DNA from: Gemmataceae bacterium
GTDB lineage: Bacteria > Planctomycetota > Planctomycetia > Gemmatales > Gemmataceae
DNA length: 64,000 bases
Direction of reading: 5' to 3'
NCBI GenBank assembly: GCA_019752375.1
Contig: JAIEMG010000037.1
Coordinates: 1-64,000 of the forward strand
Below, piece by piece: positions 42,109 through 49,370 of this stretch. The notes beneath the pieces are model-generated. The model made no database searches. It had not been told where the DNA came from and saw only the letters and a program-made list of their open reading frames with translations. Every line of letters begins with the position of its first letter. Position 1 is the stretch's first letter. The position numbers and the translations under genes were made by a program.

Positions 42109-43368
42109 ATGACCATGAGTGATTTTGTGCGTGGCTTGAAGTGTCGGCTGTGTGGCAAGCTCTACGGGAAAGAAGCGCTGAACTTCTGCACCGACGACTT
42201 CGGCCCCCTCGAGGTGGATTACGATTACACCCTCCTTGCCGAGGCGCTGAACCGGCCCAAGATCGAGCTGCGGGCGATGAACATGTGGCGCTACCGCGAG
42301 CTGCTGCCCCTCGACGGGGAGCCTACGGTCGGCCCGCAAGTGGGTGGTACGCCATTGGTCCGCGCCAATCGCCTGGCCAAGGAACTGGGCGTCAAGCACC
42401 TGTGGCTCAAGAACGATGCGGTCAACTTCCCGACGCTCTCCTTCAAGGATCGCGTCGTGTCCGTGGCGCTGAGCAAGGCGCGCGAGTTCGGTTTCAAGAC
42501 CGTAGGCTGCGCCTCGACGGGCAACCTGGCCAACAGTGTCGCCGCCAACGCTGCGGCTGCCGGCCTGGAGAGCTACATCTTCGTGCCCGCCGACCTGGAG
42601 AAGACCAAGATCCTCGGCACCAGCATCTACGGGGCCAAGGTGATCGGCGTGCGCGGCACCTACGACCAGGTGAATCGCCTTTGCACCCAGGTCGCCTTCA
42701 AGTACGGCTGGGCGTTCGTCAACATCAACCTGCGGCCGTTCTATGCCGAAGGTTCCAAGACGGTCGGCTTCGAGATCGCCGAGCAGCTCGGCTGGCGCAC
42801 TCCGAAGCATGTCGTCGTACCGATGGCCGGCGGCAGCCTGATCTGCAAGGTTCAGAAGGCATTCCAGGAGCTGCACAAGATCGGCCTGATCGACGATCCG
42901 TCGTGCAAGATCTACGGTGCGCAGCCAACGGGTTGCAGCCCCATCAGCACAATGGTCAAGAACGGCTGGGAAGCCCACCGGCCCGTGCGCAAGCCGAACA
43001 CGATCGCCAAGTCACTGGCCATCGGCGATCCCGCCGACGGTTTCTTCGCCGCCAAGGTGATCCGCGAGTCGGGCGGCTGGGCGGAGGACGTCACTGATGC
43101 CGAGATCGCCGAGTCGATGGCACTCCTGGGACGCACCGAAGGTATCTTCGCCGAGACCGCCGGCGGCGTGACGCTGGCGGTGACGCGCAAGCTGCTCGAA
43201 CAAGGCCGCATTCCGCGCGACGAGGAAATCGTCCTGTGCATCACCGGCAACGGGCTCAAGACACAGGACGCTGTGGCGGACTTGCTGGAACAGCCGACGG
43301 TGATCGGGCCGTCGCTGGAAGAGTTCTCGCCGCTGGTGGACGGCGTCCGCGAGGCGGCGCTGGTCTAA
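42109..43368 (+). CDS. thrC: Threonine-synthase-like PLP enzyme under SAM riboswitch control
   Basis: The 419-residue protein is a fold-type II PLP enzyme of the threonine synthase family. It has an N-terminal zinc-ribbon-like stretch ('LKCRLCGKLYGKEALNFCTD'), the PLP lysine K113 in 'TLSFKDRVV', the phosphate-binding loop 'CASTGNLANSVAANAAAAG' and a C-terminal 'CITGNGLKTQDA'. Canonical threonine synthase converts O-phosphohomoserine to threonine. Control by a SAM-I riboswitch, and the sulfur-carrier genes downstream, argue that it may instead perform a sulfur replacement on an activated homoserine to give homocysteine. That is inference; sequence alone does not separate the two. The third ATG-proximal start (42115) is an alternative. 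Confidence 0.85.
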   Translation: MTMSDFVRGLKCRLCGKLYGKEALNFCTDDFGPLEVDYDYTLLAEALNRPKIELRAMNMWRYRELLPLDGEPTVGPQVGGTPLVRANRLAKELGVKHLWLKNDAVNFPTLSFKDRVVSVALSKAREFGFKTVGCASTGNLANSVAANAAAAGLESYIFVPADLEKTKILGTSIYGAKVIGVRGTYDQVNRLCTQVAFKYGWAFVNINLRPFYAEGSKTVGFEIAEQLGWRTPKHVVVPMAGGSLICKVQKAFQELHKIGLIDDPSCKIYGAQPTGCSPISTMVKNGWEAHRPVRKPNTIAKSLAIGDPADGFFAAKVIRESGGWAEDVTDAEIAESMALLGRTEGIFAETAGGVTLAVTRKLLEQGRIPRDEEIVLCITGNGLKTQDAVADLLEQPTVIGPSLEEFSPLVDGVREAALV

Positions 43369-43404
43369 GCGGAATCAGGCGGAGTAGTTCCGAGGAAGTG
43401 ATTC

Positions 43405-43695
43405 ATGGTCCCGGAACTCTTCGAAATTCAGTATGCGAAGCAAGCGGTCGCGGATGTTCATGCGCTTCGCCCCTTCGATCAGAAGAAGGTCCTTGACGCG
43501 ATCGAAATTCATCTCTTGAACGAGCCGATGAAGACCAGTCGATCGCGAATCAAACGCATGGCGCAACCCTTTTGGAGCGAGTACCGACTGCGAGTTGACG
43601 ACATTCGCGTGTATTATGACGTGGATGAACCAAAGCGAACCGTCAGTATCTTGCGTATCCTGGAAAAAGGAAGCGAGCCAACGTCGCGAGGATGA
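43405..43695 (+). CDS. RelE/ParE-type toxin
   Basis: The 96-residue protein has the typical RelE/ParE size and fold pattern: 'FEIQYAKQAVADVHALRPFD' followed by QKKVLDAIE, 'SRIKRMAQPFWSEYRLRVDD' and 'IRVYYDVDEPKRTVSILRIL'. Members are ribosome-dependent RNases or gyrase poisons; which one cannot be told. It begins 36 bp after the thrC-like gene and is followed 6 bp later by its presumed antitoxin. Toxin-first order is the reverse of the classical arrangement. Confidence 0.8.
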   Translation: MVPELFEIQYAKQAVADVHALRPFDQKKVLDAIEIHLLNEPMKTSRSRIKRMAQPFWSEYRLRVDDIRVYYDVDEPKRTVSILRILEKGSEPTSRG

Positions 43696-43701
43696 TCGGC
43701 G

Positions 43702-43956
43702 ATGAAGACAGTCGAAATCACTCCCGAACTCAAGTGGGATGAAGTCCTTCAACAGGCCAAGGACGAGGACGTGGTGCTGACACGCCAGGGCCACGCCGTC
43801 GCCATGCTGAGCGATTTTGACGACGAAGATGTCTACTGGTACCAGCGCGAACGGCATCCCGAATTTGTCGCCTCGATTAGCAAGGCGCGGCTTCAAGTTA
43901 CTGCCGGGGAAACGACGAGCCATCAAGACGTCAGGAAGCAGCTTGGAATTCAATGA
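43702..43956 (+). CDS. Phd/YefM-like antitoxin
   Basis: The 84-residue protein has a DNA-binding-type N-terminal half ('ITPELKWDEVLQQAKDEDVV' followed by LTRQGHAVAMLSDFD) resembling Phd/YefM antitoxins, and a charged C-terminal half likely to bind the toxin. It lies 6 bp after the RelE/ParE-like gene. An operator would be expected upstream of the toxin gene; none was obvious in the 36-bp gap. Confidence 0.7.
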   Translation: MKTVEITPELKWDEVLQQAKDEDVVLTRQGHAVAMLSDFDDEDVYWYQRERHPEFVASISKARLQVTAGETTSHQDVRKQLGIQ

Positions 43957-43996
43957 GGTCGGCTCATCGGAGAAGCGTTCCGATGCCGGGGTCCCG

Positions 43997-44248
43997 ATGG
44001 CGCTGGTGAAGTGTATTCACTGCGGAGCACTCAACAACAAGCAAGGGCCGAAACCTCTGTGTGACCGGTGCGGCCAGATGTTCTTTGCGGATCCACCGAC
44101 AACGGTGAGTGCGCTACCCAAAGAAGCCCCTCCCATTTCGGACGCACAGCGATGCGCGAAAAGCGAGGCGGCTCATTCGTTGTTTCTCATCGCGGTGTTT
44201 CAACTGATCTGCGGCTGCGCTGATGACGGGAAGTTTGGACACATTTGA
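43997..44248 (+). CDS. Small zinc-ribbon protein
   Basis: The 83-residue frame starts 'MALVKCIHCGALNNKQGPKP' followed by LCDRCGQMFF, a clear CxxC...CxxC zinc ribbon, and ends with a hydrophobic stretch 'SLFLIAVFQLICGCADD'. Its stop overlaps the start of the next small frame. The zinc-ribbon half is convincing. The C-terminal part could reflect a frameshift that split a longer zinc-ribbon/membrane gene. Confidence 0.55.
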   Translation: MALVKCIHCGALNNKQGPKPLCDRCGQMFFADPPTTVSALPKEAPPISDAQRCAKSEAAHSLFLIAVFQLICGCADDGKFGHI

Positions 44249-44339
44249 ACACAAGAAGGCAGCCGAGCGCTCCGAGAGGATGCTGCTTCTCGTCGCTGGT
44301 GCAATGGCGATTGGAGTCGCTGTTCGGGGGCTCAGTTAA
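44223..44339 (+). CDS. Tiny membrane ORF, 38 residues
   Basis: ATG at 44223 lies inside the end of the zinc-ribbon frame. The peptide 'MTGSLDTFEHKKAAERSERM' continues into a hydrophobic helix 'LLLVAGAMAIGVAVRGL'. It may be a real single-pass micropeptide or the displaced C-terminus of the preceding gene; stop at 44337-44339. Confidence 0.4.
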   Translation: MTGSLDTFEHKKAAERSERMLLLVAGAMAIGVAVRGLS

Positions 44340-44340
44340 C

Positions 44341-44490
44341 ATGCCCAGGTACATTGGATCGACTGCGGCAACGATTTTCCTCATAACTCGATGGATCATG
44401 ATCGTGATGCTGCTCAAGGCAACAAGAACGGCGACCAGAAGCCGCCGACTTGCCGAGGCTGAGGCGGGTTCGCAAAAGGAGATAGTATGA
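44341..44490 (+). CDS. Tiny membrane ORF, 49 residues
   Basis: The ATG begins 1 bp after the previous stop, and the frame's end overlaps the MoaD-like start by 4 bp (ATGA). The peptide has one hydrophobic helix 'AATIFLITRWIMIVMLLKA' and a basic/acidic tail. The tight chaining suggests translational coupling; no family recognised. Confidence 0.4.
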   Translation: MPRYIGSTAATIFLITRWIMIVMLLKATRTATRSRRLAEAEAGSQKEIV

Positions 44491-44759
44491 CCGTGCGTAT
44501 CCAGATTCCAACCCCCATGCGGCAGCACACCGAAGGCAAGGCGACCGTCGAAGTCGCCGGTGCCACGGTGCAGGCCGTGCTCACTGAACTGGGCCAGAAG
44601 TACCCCGCCATCGTCGAGCGACTCTTCGACAAGGGGCAGGTGCGGCGGTTCGTCAACGTCTATCTCAATGACGAAGACATTCGCTACCTCGACAATCTGA
44701 ATACGGCGGTGAAGGACGGCGACGAGCTGGCGATCATCCCCGCCGTGGCGGGAGGCTGA
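44487..44759 (+). CDS. MoaD/ThiS-like sulfur carrier protein
   Basis: The 90-residue protein is a beta-grasp sulfur carrier: 'VRIQIPTPMRQHTEGKATVE', 'VQAVLTELGQKYPAIVERLF', 'VNVYLNDEDIRYLDNLNTAV' and a final 'GDELAIIPAVAGG'. The exposed C-terminal Gly-Gly is what E1-like enzymes adenylate and convert to a thiocarboxylate. Family members serve molybdopterin, thiamine, cysteine (CysO) or methionine (HcyS) synthesis. No moa or thi gene is nearby, whereas a SAM-riboswitch-controlled PLP enzyme and an E1-like enzyme are, so an amino-acid sulfur role is preferred here. Confidence 0.88.
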   Translation: MTVRIQIPTPMRQHTEGKATVEVAGATVQAVLTELGQKYPAIVERLFDKGQVRRFVNVYLNDEDIRYLDNLNTAVKDGDELAIIPAVAGG

Positions 44760-44762
44760 GGC

Positions 44763-45107
44763 ATGCCTGACGACGCCGAACGCGAAGTCCCCGAAGGCGC
44801 CGCGGTCTTTCCGCTGATCCCAGCGGAACTTGGCGTGCATCCGCTGCTGCTCGCGGTCTTGCACGCGGTTGTTTTTCTGGATGGCTCCGCCGAGGCCATT
44901 GTCGATCCGGACGCCGCCGATGAGGCGCTCCAGCATCTGGCGACTTACGTGCAGCGACTGAGCGACGCCGACTTGCGCCGTGTCCGCGAAGACCTGCTCG
45001 CCCTGGGAAGCCACGCCAAGCAACAAGGCTGGCCCAAGCAGGAGATCCGTTTCCTGAAAGACTTCCTGGCGAACTTCGGCACGGCTGGGGAAGAGAAAGA
45101 GGCGTGA
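44763..45107 (+). CDS. Small helical protein of unknown function
   Basis: The 114-residue protein begins 3 bp after the MoaD-like stop and is not recognised. It is acidic and mostly helical: 'PAELGVHPLLLAVLHAVVFL' followed by DGSAEAIVD, and 'DADLRRVREDLLALGSHAKQ'. It has no signal or metal motif. Close spacing with the sulfur-carrier gene suggests co-translation and perhaps a role in the same pathway. Confidence 0.65.
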   Translation: MPDDAEREVPEGAAVFPLIPAELGVHPLLLAVLHAVVFLDGSAEAIVDPDAADEALQHLATYVQRLSDADLRRVREDLLALGSHAKQQGWPKQEIRFLKDFLANFGTAGEEKEA

Positions 45108-45112
45108 TTGCC

Positions 45113-45751
45113 ATGTCTGTTGCAGCGGCATCGAGAAAAACGCCAGCCCCGGTCTCCACTTGCGCGCCGCCCGTGCCGGTCGAACGGCTCTACCGATTCT
45201 CGGCGGAGCAATACGACCGGATGGCGGAGGTCGGCATATTTCGACCGGACGATCGCGCCGAACTCATCGAAGGGTGGATCGTCAAGAAAATGGGCCAACA
45301 TCCGCCCCACGCGCGCTCCATCATGCGTCTGAACAAGCAACTCCTTCGCCTGCTGAGCGATGAGTGGGAACTGCGCGTGCAGATGCCGATTGCCCTCGCC
45401 CACAGCCGGCCAGAACCCGACGTGGGGATCGTGCGCGGACCGGATGGTCGATACGAAGACCGGCATCCGCGTCCCGCCGAAATTGCTTTGCTCATCGAGG
45501 TCGGCGATTCTTCGCTCCTTGCGGATCGGCGCTCCAAGCTTCCGCTGTATGCCGCCGGGAAAATCGTTGAAGTTTGGCTCGTCAATCTCGTGCAGGGGCA
45601 GATCGAAGTCTACACCCAACCTCGGGGCGGCCGGTCAGCCGCGTTCCGCCAGCGGCAAGATTACGTGCCAGGGCAGGAAGTTCCCCTGCTTCTGGAAGGT
45701 AAGGAGATTGCTCGCCTTTCGGTATCGTTCCTGTGTCTGCTCGAAGACTGA
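45113..45751 (+). CDS. Uma2 (DUF820) family putative nuclease
   Basis: From the ATG at 45113 the protein has 212 residues; a GTG at 45104 overlapping the previous stop is an alternative. The Uma2 PD-(D/E)XK-like core reads 'DDRAELIEGWIVKKMGQHPP', 'SRPEPDVGIVRGPDGRYEDR' and 'IALLIEVGDSSLLADRRSKL' followed by PLYAAGKIVEVWLVN. The D...E-x-(V/K) arrangement suggests the fold is intact, though the Lys after Glu is replaced (E-V-G). Uma2 proteins are hugely expanded in planctomycetes and cyanobacteria with unknown roles. Confidence 0.85.
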   Translation: MSVAAASRKTPAPVSTCAPPVPVERLYRFSAEQYDRMAEVGIFRPDDRAELIEGWIVKKMGQHPPHARSIMRLNKQLLRLLSDEWELRVQMPIALAHSRPEPDVGIVRGPDGRYEDRHPRPAEIALLIEVGDSSLLADRRSKLPLYAAGKIVEVWLVNLVQGQIEVYTQPRGGRSAAFRQRQDYVPGQEVPLLLEGKEIARLSVSFLCLLED

Positions 45752-45791
45752 CTGATCAACGACCGTGCCGCCCTTTGTGAGTTCATCCGAT

Positions 45792-46826
45792 ATGGACCCC
45801 GCACTCGAACGCTACAGCCGGCAGATGCGCTTCTTCGGCATCGGCGAGGCCGGTCAGCGCAAACTGCTCGACAGCCACGTGACGCTCTGCGGCTGCGGAG
45901 CTCTCGGCACGGTGTTGGCCAATGCCTTGGTCCGGGCCGGGGTTGGCCACCTGCGTCTCGTGGACCGAGACTTCATCGAGACGCACAACCTGCAGCGCCA
46001 GGTGCTCTTCGATGAACACGACGTGGCGGAGAACCTGCCCAAGGCCGAAGCGGCGGCGCGGAAGCTGGGCGCCATCAACTCGTCGGTCCACGTCGAGCCG
46101 GTGGTCACCGACATCGATCGCACCAACATCCTGGATCTGGTTCAGGATGCCGACCTCATCCTGGACGGCACCGACAATTTCGAGATCCGCTATCTCATCA
46201 ACGACGTAGCGGTCAAACTCGGCAAACCGTGGGTGTACGGCGGCAGCATCGGCAGCCACGGCCAGACGATGACGATCCTGCCGGGCGAGACGCCGTGCCT
46301 GCGCTGCGTCTTCGAGGCAGCGCCGGCACCCGGCGAGGCGGCGACCTGTGAAACCGCGGGCGTCCTTGGGCCAATCGTCAACATCGTCGCGAGCTTCCAG
46401 GCTACCGAGGCCTTCAAGATCCTGACTGGCCGCCGCGATCAGATCAATCGCGAGCTGATCTATATCGACGTATGGGAAAACGTGTATCGACGTATCAAGA
46501 TCGCCAAGCTCAAGGGCGCCGTGGACTGTCCCTGCTGCGGCCATCGCCGGTTCGAATGGCTGGACGGCGAGCACGGCACGCAGACGACCAGCCTGTGCGG
46601 CCGCAATGCCGTGCAAGTGGCCCACCGCGTGGCCGGCCGATTAAATTTTGAAGACATGGCACGCCACCTGGAGACGTTGGGCGCGGTGACCTACAACCGA
46701 TTCATGCTCCGGTTCACGGCAGACGCGCATGAATTCACGGTCTTTCCCGATGGGCGCGCCATCATCAAGGGCACCAGCGACATCGACAAGGCGCGGACGT
46801 TGTACGCAAAGTACATTGGACACTGA
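45792..46826 (+). CDS. E1-like adenylyltransferase/sulfurtransferase (ThiF/MoeB/HesA family)
   Basis: The ATG at 45792 (MDPALERYSRQMRFFGIGEA) gives 344 residues. An ATP-binding Rossmann fold shows 'VTLCGCGALGTVLANALVRA', 'LVDRDFIETHNLQRQVLF' and 'LILDGTDNFEIRYLINDVAV'; zinc cysteines are in 'CLRC' and 'CPCC'. The C-terminal ~90 residues form an extra domain beginning 'SLCGRNAVQVAHRVAG', whose Cys could accept sulfur. Such enzymes adenylate the Gly-Gly end of MoaD/ThiS-like proteins. No rhodanese domain is present, so sulfur probably comes from the desulfurase at 47492. Confidence 0.9.
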   Translation: MDPALERYSRQMRFFGIGEAGQRKLLDSHVTLCGCGALGTVLANALVRAGVGHLRLVDRDFIETHNLQRQVLFDEHDVAENLPKAEAAARKLGAINSSVHVEPVVTDIDRTNILDLVQDADLILDGTDNFEIRYLINDVAVKLGKPWVYGGSIGSHGQTMTILPGETPCLRCVFEAAPAPGEAATCETAGVLGPIVNIVASFQATEAFKILTGRRDQINRELIYIDVWENVYRRIKIAKLKGAVDCPCCGHRRFEWLDGEHGTQTTSLCGRNAVQVAHRVAGRLNFEDMARHLETLGAVTYNRFMLRFTADAHEFTVFPDGRAIIKGTSDIDKARTLYAKYIGH

Positions 46827-46858
46827 TGGTGCCATCACGGCAGTGAAGAGGGCAGGAC

Positions 46859-47470
46859 ATGGCCACCGTAGAGACGCTCCTCCCACGCGAGGCGTCGCAA
46901 CTCCCGCCGATCCCGGTTCATCGTTTCACGGTGGATCAGTACCATCGGATGATCGAAATGGGCGTCCTTACGTCGAATGATCGCGTGGAGCTTTTGGAAG
47001 GGTGGATCGTTGACAAGCTGCCGCAACACCCCGCCCACGCTGGCACCATTTCCATCCTTCAGGCAAAGCTCTCGCCAAAGCTACCGAAGGGCTGGATTAT
47101 TCGCGTACAGTCCCCGATCGCTCTGGATGACAGCGAGCCCGAACCCGATCTGGCAGTAGTCCGCGGCCCGGAGGAGCGATATCTCGCCGCTCACCCGAGA
47201 CCTGAGGACATCGGCATCACGATCGAAGTATCGGACTCGACTGTCGATTACGACCGCAACGACAAAGTACGAGCCTACGGGCGAGCGCGGCTTCCGGTGT
47301 ACTGGATCGTGAATCTCGTGGAGCTTGTCGTTGAAGTCTACACCGGTCCCAGGACGGGCAAGGCCCCAGGGTATCGCACGCGGGAGGTTTTTCGCGTCGA
47401 GCATGGTGTTCCGATCTTCCTTGCAGGCCGAGAAATCACTGGGATCCCTGTTCGCCACCTCTTTCCCTGA
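46859..47470 (+). CDS. Uma2 (DUF820) family putative nuclease, second copy
   Basis: The 203-residue protein shares the Uma2 layout with the gene at 45113 (about one-third to one-half identical by eye): 'NDRVELLEGWIVDKLPQHPA', 'SEPEPDLAVVRGPEERYLAA', 'IGITIEVSDSTVDYDRNDKV' and 'YWIVNLVELVVEVYTGP'. It sits 32 bp after the E1-like gene and 21 bp before the cysteine desulfurase. The pair flanks the E1 gene, suggesting local duplication or repeated insertion. Confidence 0.85.
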   Translation: MATVETLLPREASQLPPIPVHRFTVDQYHRMIEMGVLTSNDRVELLEGWIVDKLPQHPAHAGTISILQAKLSPKLPKGWIIRVQSPIALDDSEPEPDLAVVRGPEERYLAAHPRPEDIGITIEVSDSTVDYDRNDKVRAYGRARLPVYWIVNLVELVVEVYTGPRTGKAPGYRTREVFRVEHGVPIFLAGREITGIPVRHLFP

Positions 47471-47491
47471 TCGCCTTCACCAACGGTCATC

Positions 47492-48631
47492 ATGATTTAC
47501 CTCGACAACGCCGCCACCAGCTTCCCCAAGCCCGAATCAGTCTATCGGGCGTTGGATCACTTCGCGCGACACGATCTGGCCAACCCGGGCCGTGCCGGCC
47601 ACAAGATGGCGCTGGCCGCCGAGCGCGCCCTGGACGACGCCAGGCACCGGCTCAATCAGCTCTTTCACGGCAAGGAACCGCAGCGCTTCATCTTCACGCT
47701 GAATTGCACCGATGCGCTGAACATGGCGTTCAAAGGCGTGCTGATCGAGGGCGATCACGTCATTACCAGCAACCTGGAGCACAACAGCATCAGCCGGCCG
47801 CTGCGCCAGATGGAGCTCGACAACCACATCACCCTCACGCGACTCTCGGCCGACGGCGGCGGCACTGTGAATCCCGATGACGTGCGCAAGGCCATCACGG
47901 CGAAAACGCGACTGATTGCATTGACGCACGCAAGCAACGTCGTTGGTACGGTACAACCGATCGCTGAATTCGGGCGGATTGCGCGCGAGCACGACTTACT
48001 CTTGCTTGTGGATGCCGCACAAACAGCCGGCGTCGTGCCCATCGACGTGCAGACGATGAACATTGACCTGCTCGCGTTTCCGGGCCACAAGTCGCTGCTG
48101 GGGCCGACGGGAACGGGGGCCCTTTACGTGGGGCCGCGCGCACGCGTCGGCGCGTGGCGGGAGGGCGGCACGGGAGGGGACTCCTCCAGTGAAACGCAGC
48201 CGAAGGAGTTTCCTTATTTTCTGGAGGGCGGCACGCCGAATGTGCTTGGCGTCGCCGGACTGGCGGCGGGCGTGCAGTATGTGACCGAAAAGGGGCTGAA
48301 TGCCATTCGCGAGCATGAAGTCGAGCTGACCGAACGACTATGGCGGCGCCTGGACGAACTCGGTGGCTTTGAAGTTTTCGGCCACCGCGATCCGACCAAG
48401 CGCGTGGGTACGCTGAGTTTTCGCTCCGAGGCACTTCCAGCCGCGGAACTGGGCGGCATTCTCGATCAGGCGTTCGACATCGCCATCCGGCCTGGCCTGC
48501 ATTGCGCGCCCTACATCCACCGCGCGCTAGGCACGTTTCCCGATGGAGCGGTTCGCGTCAGCCCCGGCGCTTTCAGCACGGCAGAAGACATCGACCGACT
48601 GACGCAAGCATTGTCGGAGATCGTGGCATGA
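47492..48631 (+). CDS. Cysteine desulfurase, group II (SufS-like aminotransferase class V)
   Basis: The 379-residue PLP enzyme has 'MIYLDNAATSFPKPESVYRA' at the N-terminus, the PLP lysine K200 in 'FPGHKSLLGPTGTG', and the catalytic cysteine C338 in 'RPGLHCAPYIHRALGTFPDG'. It releases sulfur from cysteine as a persulfide. No suf/isc genes are adjacent; its neighbours are a sulfur carrier and an E1-like enzyme, so supplying sulfur for thiocarboxylate formation is the likeliest local role. Confidence 0.92.
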   Translation: MIYLDNAATSFPKPESVYRALDHFARHDLANPGRAGHKMALAAERALDDARHRLNQLFHGKEPQRFIFTLNCTDALNMAFKGVLIEGDHVITSNLEHNSISRPLRQMELDNHITLTRLSADGGGTVNPDDVRKAITAKTRLIALTHASNVVGTVQPIAEFGRIAREHDLLLLVDAAQTAGVVPIDVQTMNIDLLAFPGHKSLLGPTGTGALYVGPRARVGAWREGGTGGDSSSETQPKEFPYFLEGGTPNVLGVAGLAAGVQYVTEKGLNAIREHEVELTERLWRRLDELGGFEVFGHRDPTKRVGTLSFRSEALPAAELGGILDQAFDIAIRPGLHCAPYIHRALGTFPDGAVRVSPGAFSTAEDIDRLTQALSEIVA

Positions 48632-48661
48632 GGGGTAAACTAAAGCAGGGAAGGACATGCC

Positions 48662-48910
48662 ATGAACGACAGGGCACTTGATATTCCGTGGGTGGATTCC
48701 AACCTGTTTTGGGAGAATTTTGGCAAACTTCCCGAGGAGGAGTACTGGAAGTTCGCCGAGCAGTTTGTCGGCGTGAGCCTGGACGGAACGCGCATCCTCG
48801 CCAGTGGGGTCGACGAGCAGGAAATGGAAGCACGCCTCAGGGAAATGGGCATCGACCCGTCACGAGTTGTGGGCATGTATATCCCGCCACCGGGAGCGTC
48901 GATCCTCTGA
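48662..48910 (+). CDS. Small hypothetical protein
   Basis: The 82-residue acidic protein ('LPEEEYWKFAEQFVGVSLDG', 'GVDEQEMEARLREMGIDPSR') is not recognised. Its stop codon overlaps the ATG of the following retropepsin-like pseudogene, a coupling that suggests they once formed a two-gene unit. Confidence 0.55.
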   Translation: MNDRALDIPWVDSNLFWENFGKLPEEEYWKFAEQFVGVSLDGTRILASGVDEQEMEARLREMGIDPSRVVGMYIPPPGASIL

Positions 48911-49370
48911 TGCCGCTGCGGTTTCGCTATCACCTGCAACGGATGGGGCAGATGGTCCATCCCCTGGGTGGTCGAACCGTGCGCCTGCGTCCCTTGGTGG
49001 ACATCGCGTCGTTGGACCGAGGGATACCCGTGTGCGTCCGGCGTTGATTGATACCGGCGCAGACGACACCATTTTCCCGGAGTCGCTCGCACCGCTCCTC
49101 GGCGTCGACTTGAGCCAGGCACCCATTGGCTTGGCAACGGTTGCAGGGGCGGGGTCTGTTTCCCTGCGCTATGCGAGTGTGACCTTGCGGCTGACCGATG
49201 GCCGCGAACCAGCGCGAATGGCCCGCAACGGTAGGCTTCACGCCCGCTCGATTGATTCATGCCTCGCTCGGTTTCGCCGGCTTCTTGCAGTTCTTTACCG
49301 CCACCTTCTTTGGCGACATCGAGGAAGTCGAATTGGGCGTCAATTCCTTGTATCCCGGCACAGAAGCGTC
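48910..49370 (+). pseudogene. Retropepsin-like aspartic protease pseudogene
   Basis: Three fragments in different frames line up with a planctomycete aspartyl-protease-like protein. The first, from ATG 48910, reads 'LRFRYHLQRMGQMVHPLGGR' and stops at about 49047. The second has the active-site motif 'ALIDTGADDTIFPESLAPLL'. The third reads 'REWPATVGFTPARLIHASLG' followed by FAGFLQFF and ends near 'VNSLYPGTEAS'. Shifts occur near 49035 (a GTGTG run) and near 49205-49215. The gene is broken unless the assembly has two errors. Confidence 0.75.

Noticed and set aside
44245-44490. 81-residue frame ending before the MoaD-like gene
   Set aside because: The first 32 residues overlap another frame and look non-coding; the internal ATG at 44341 is better placed.
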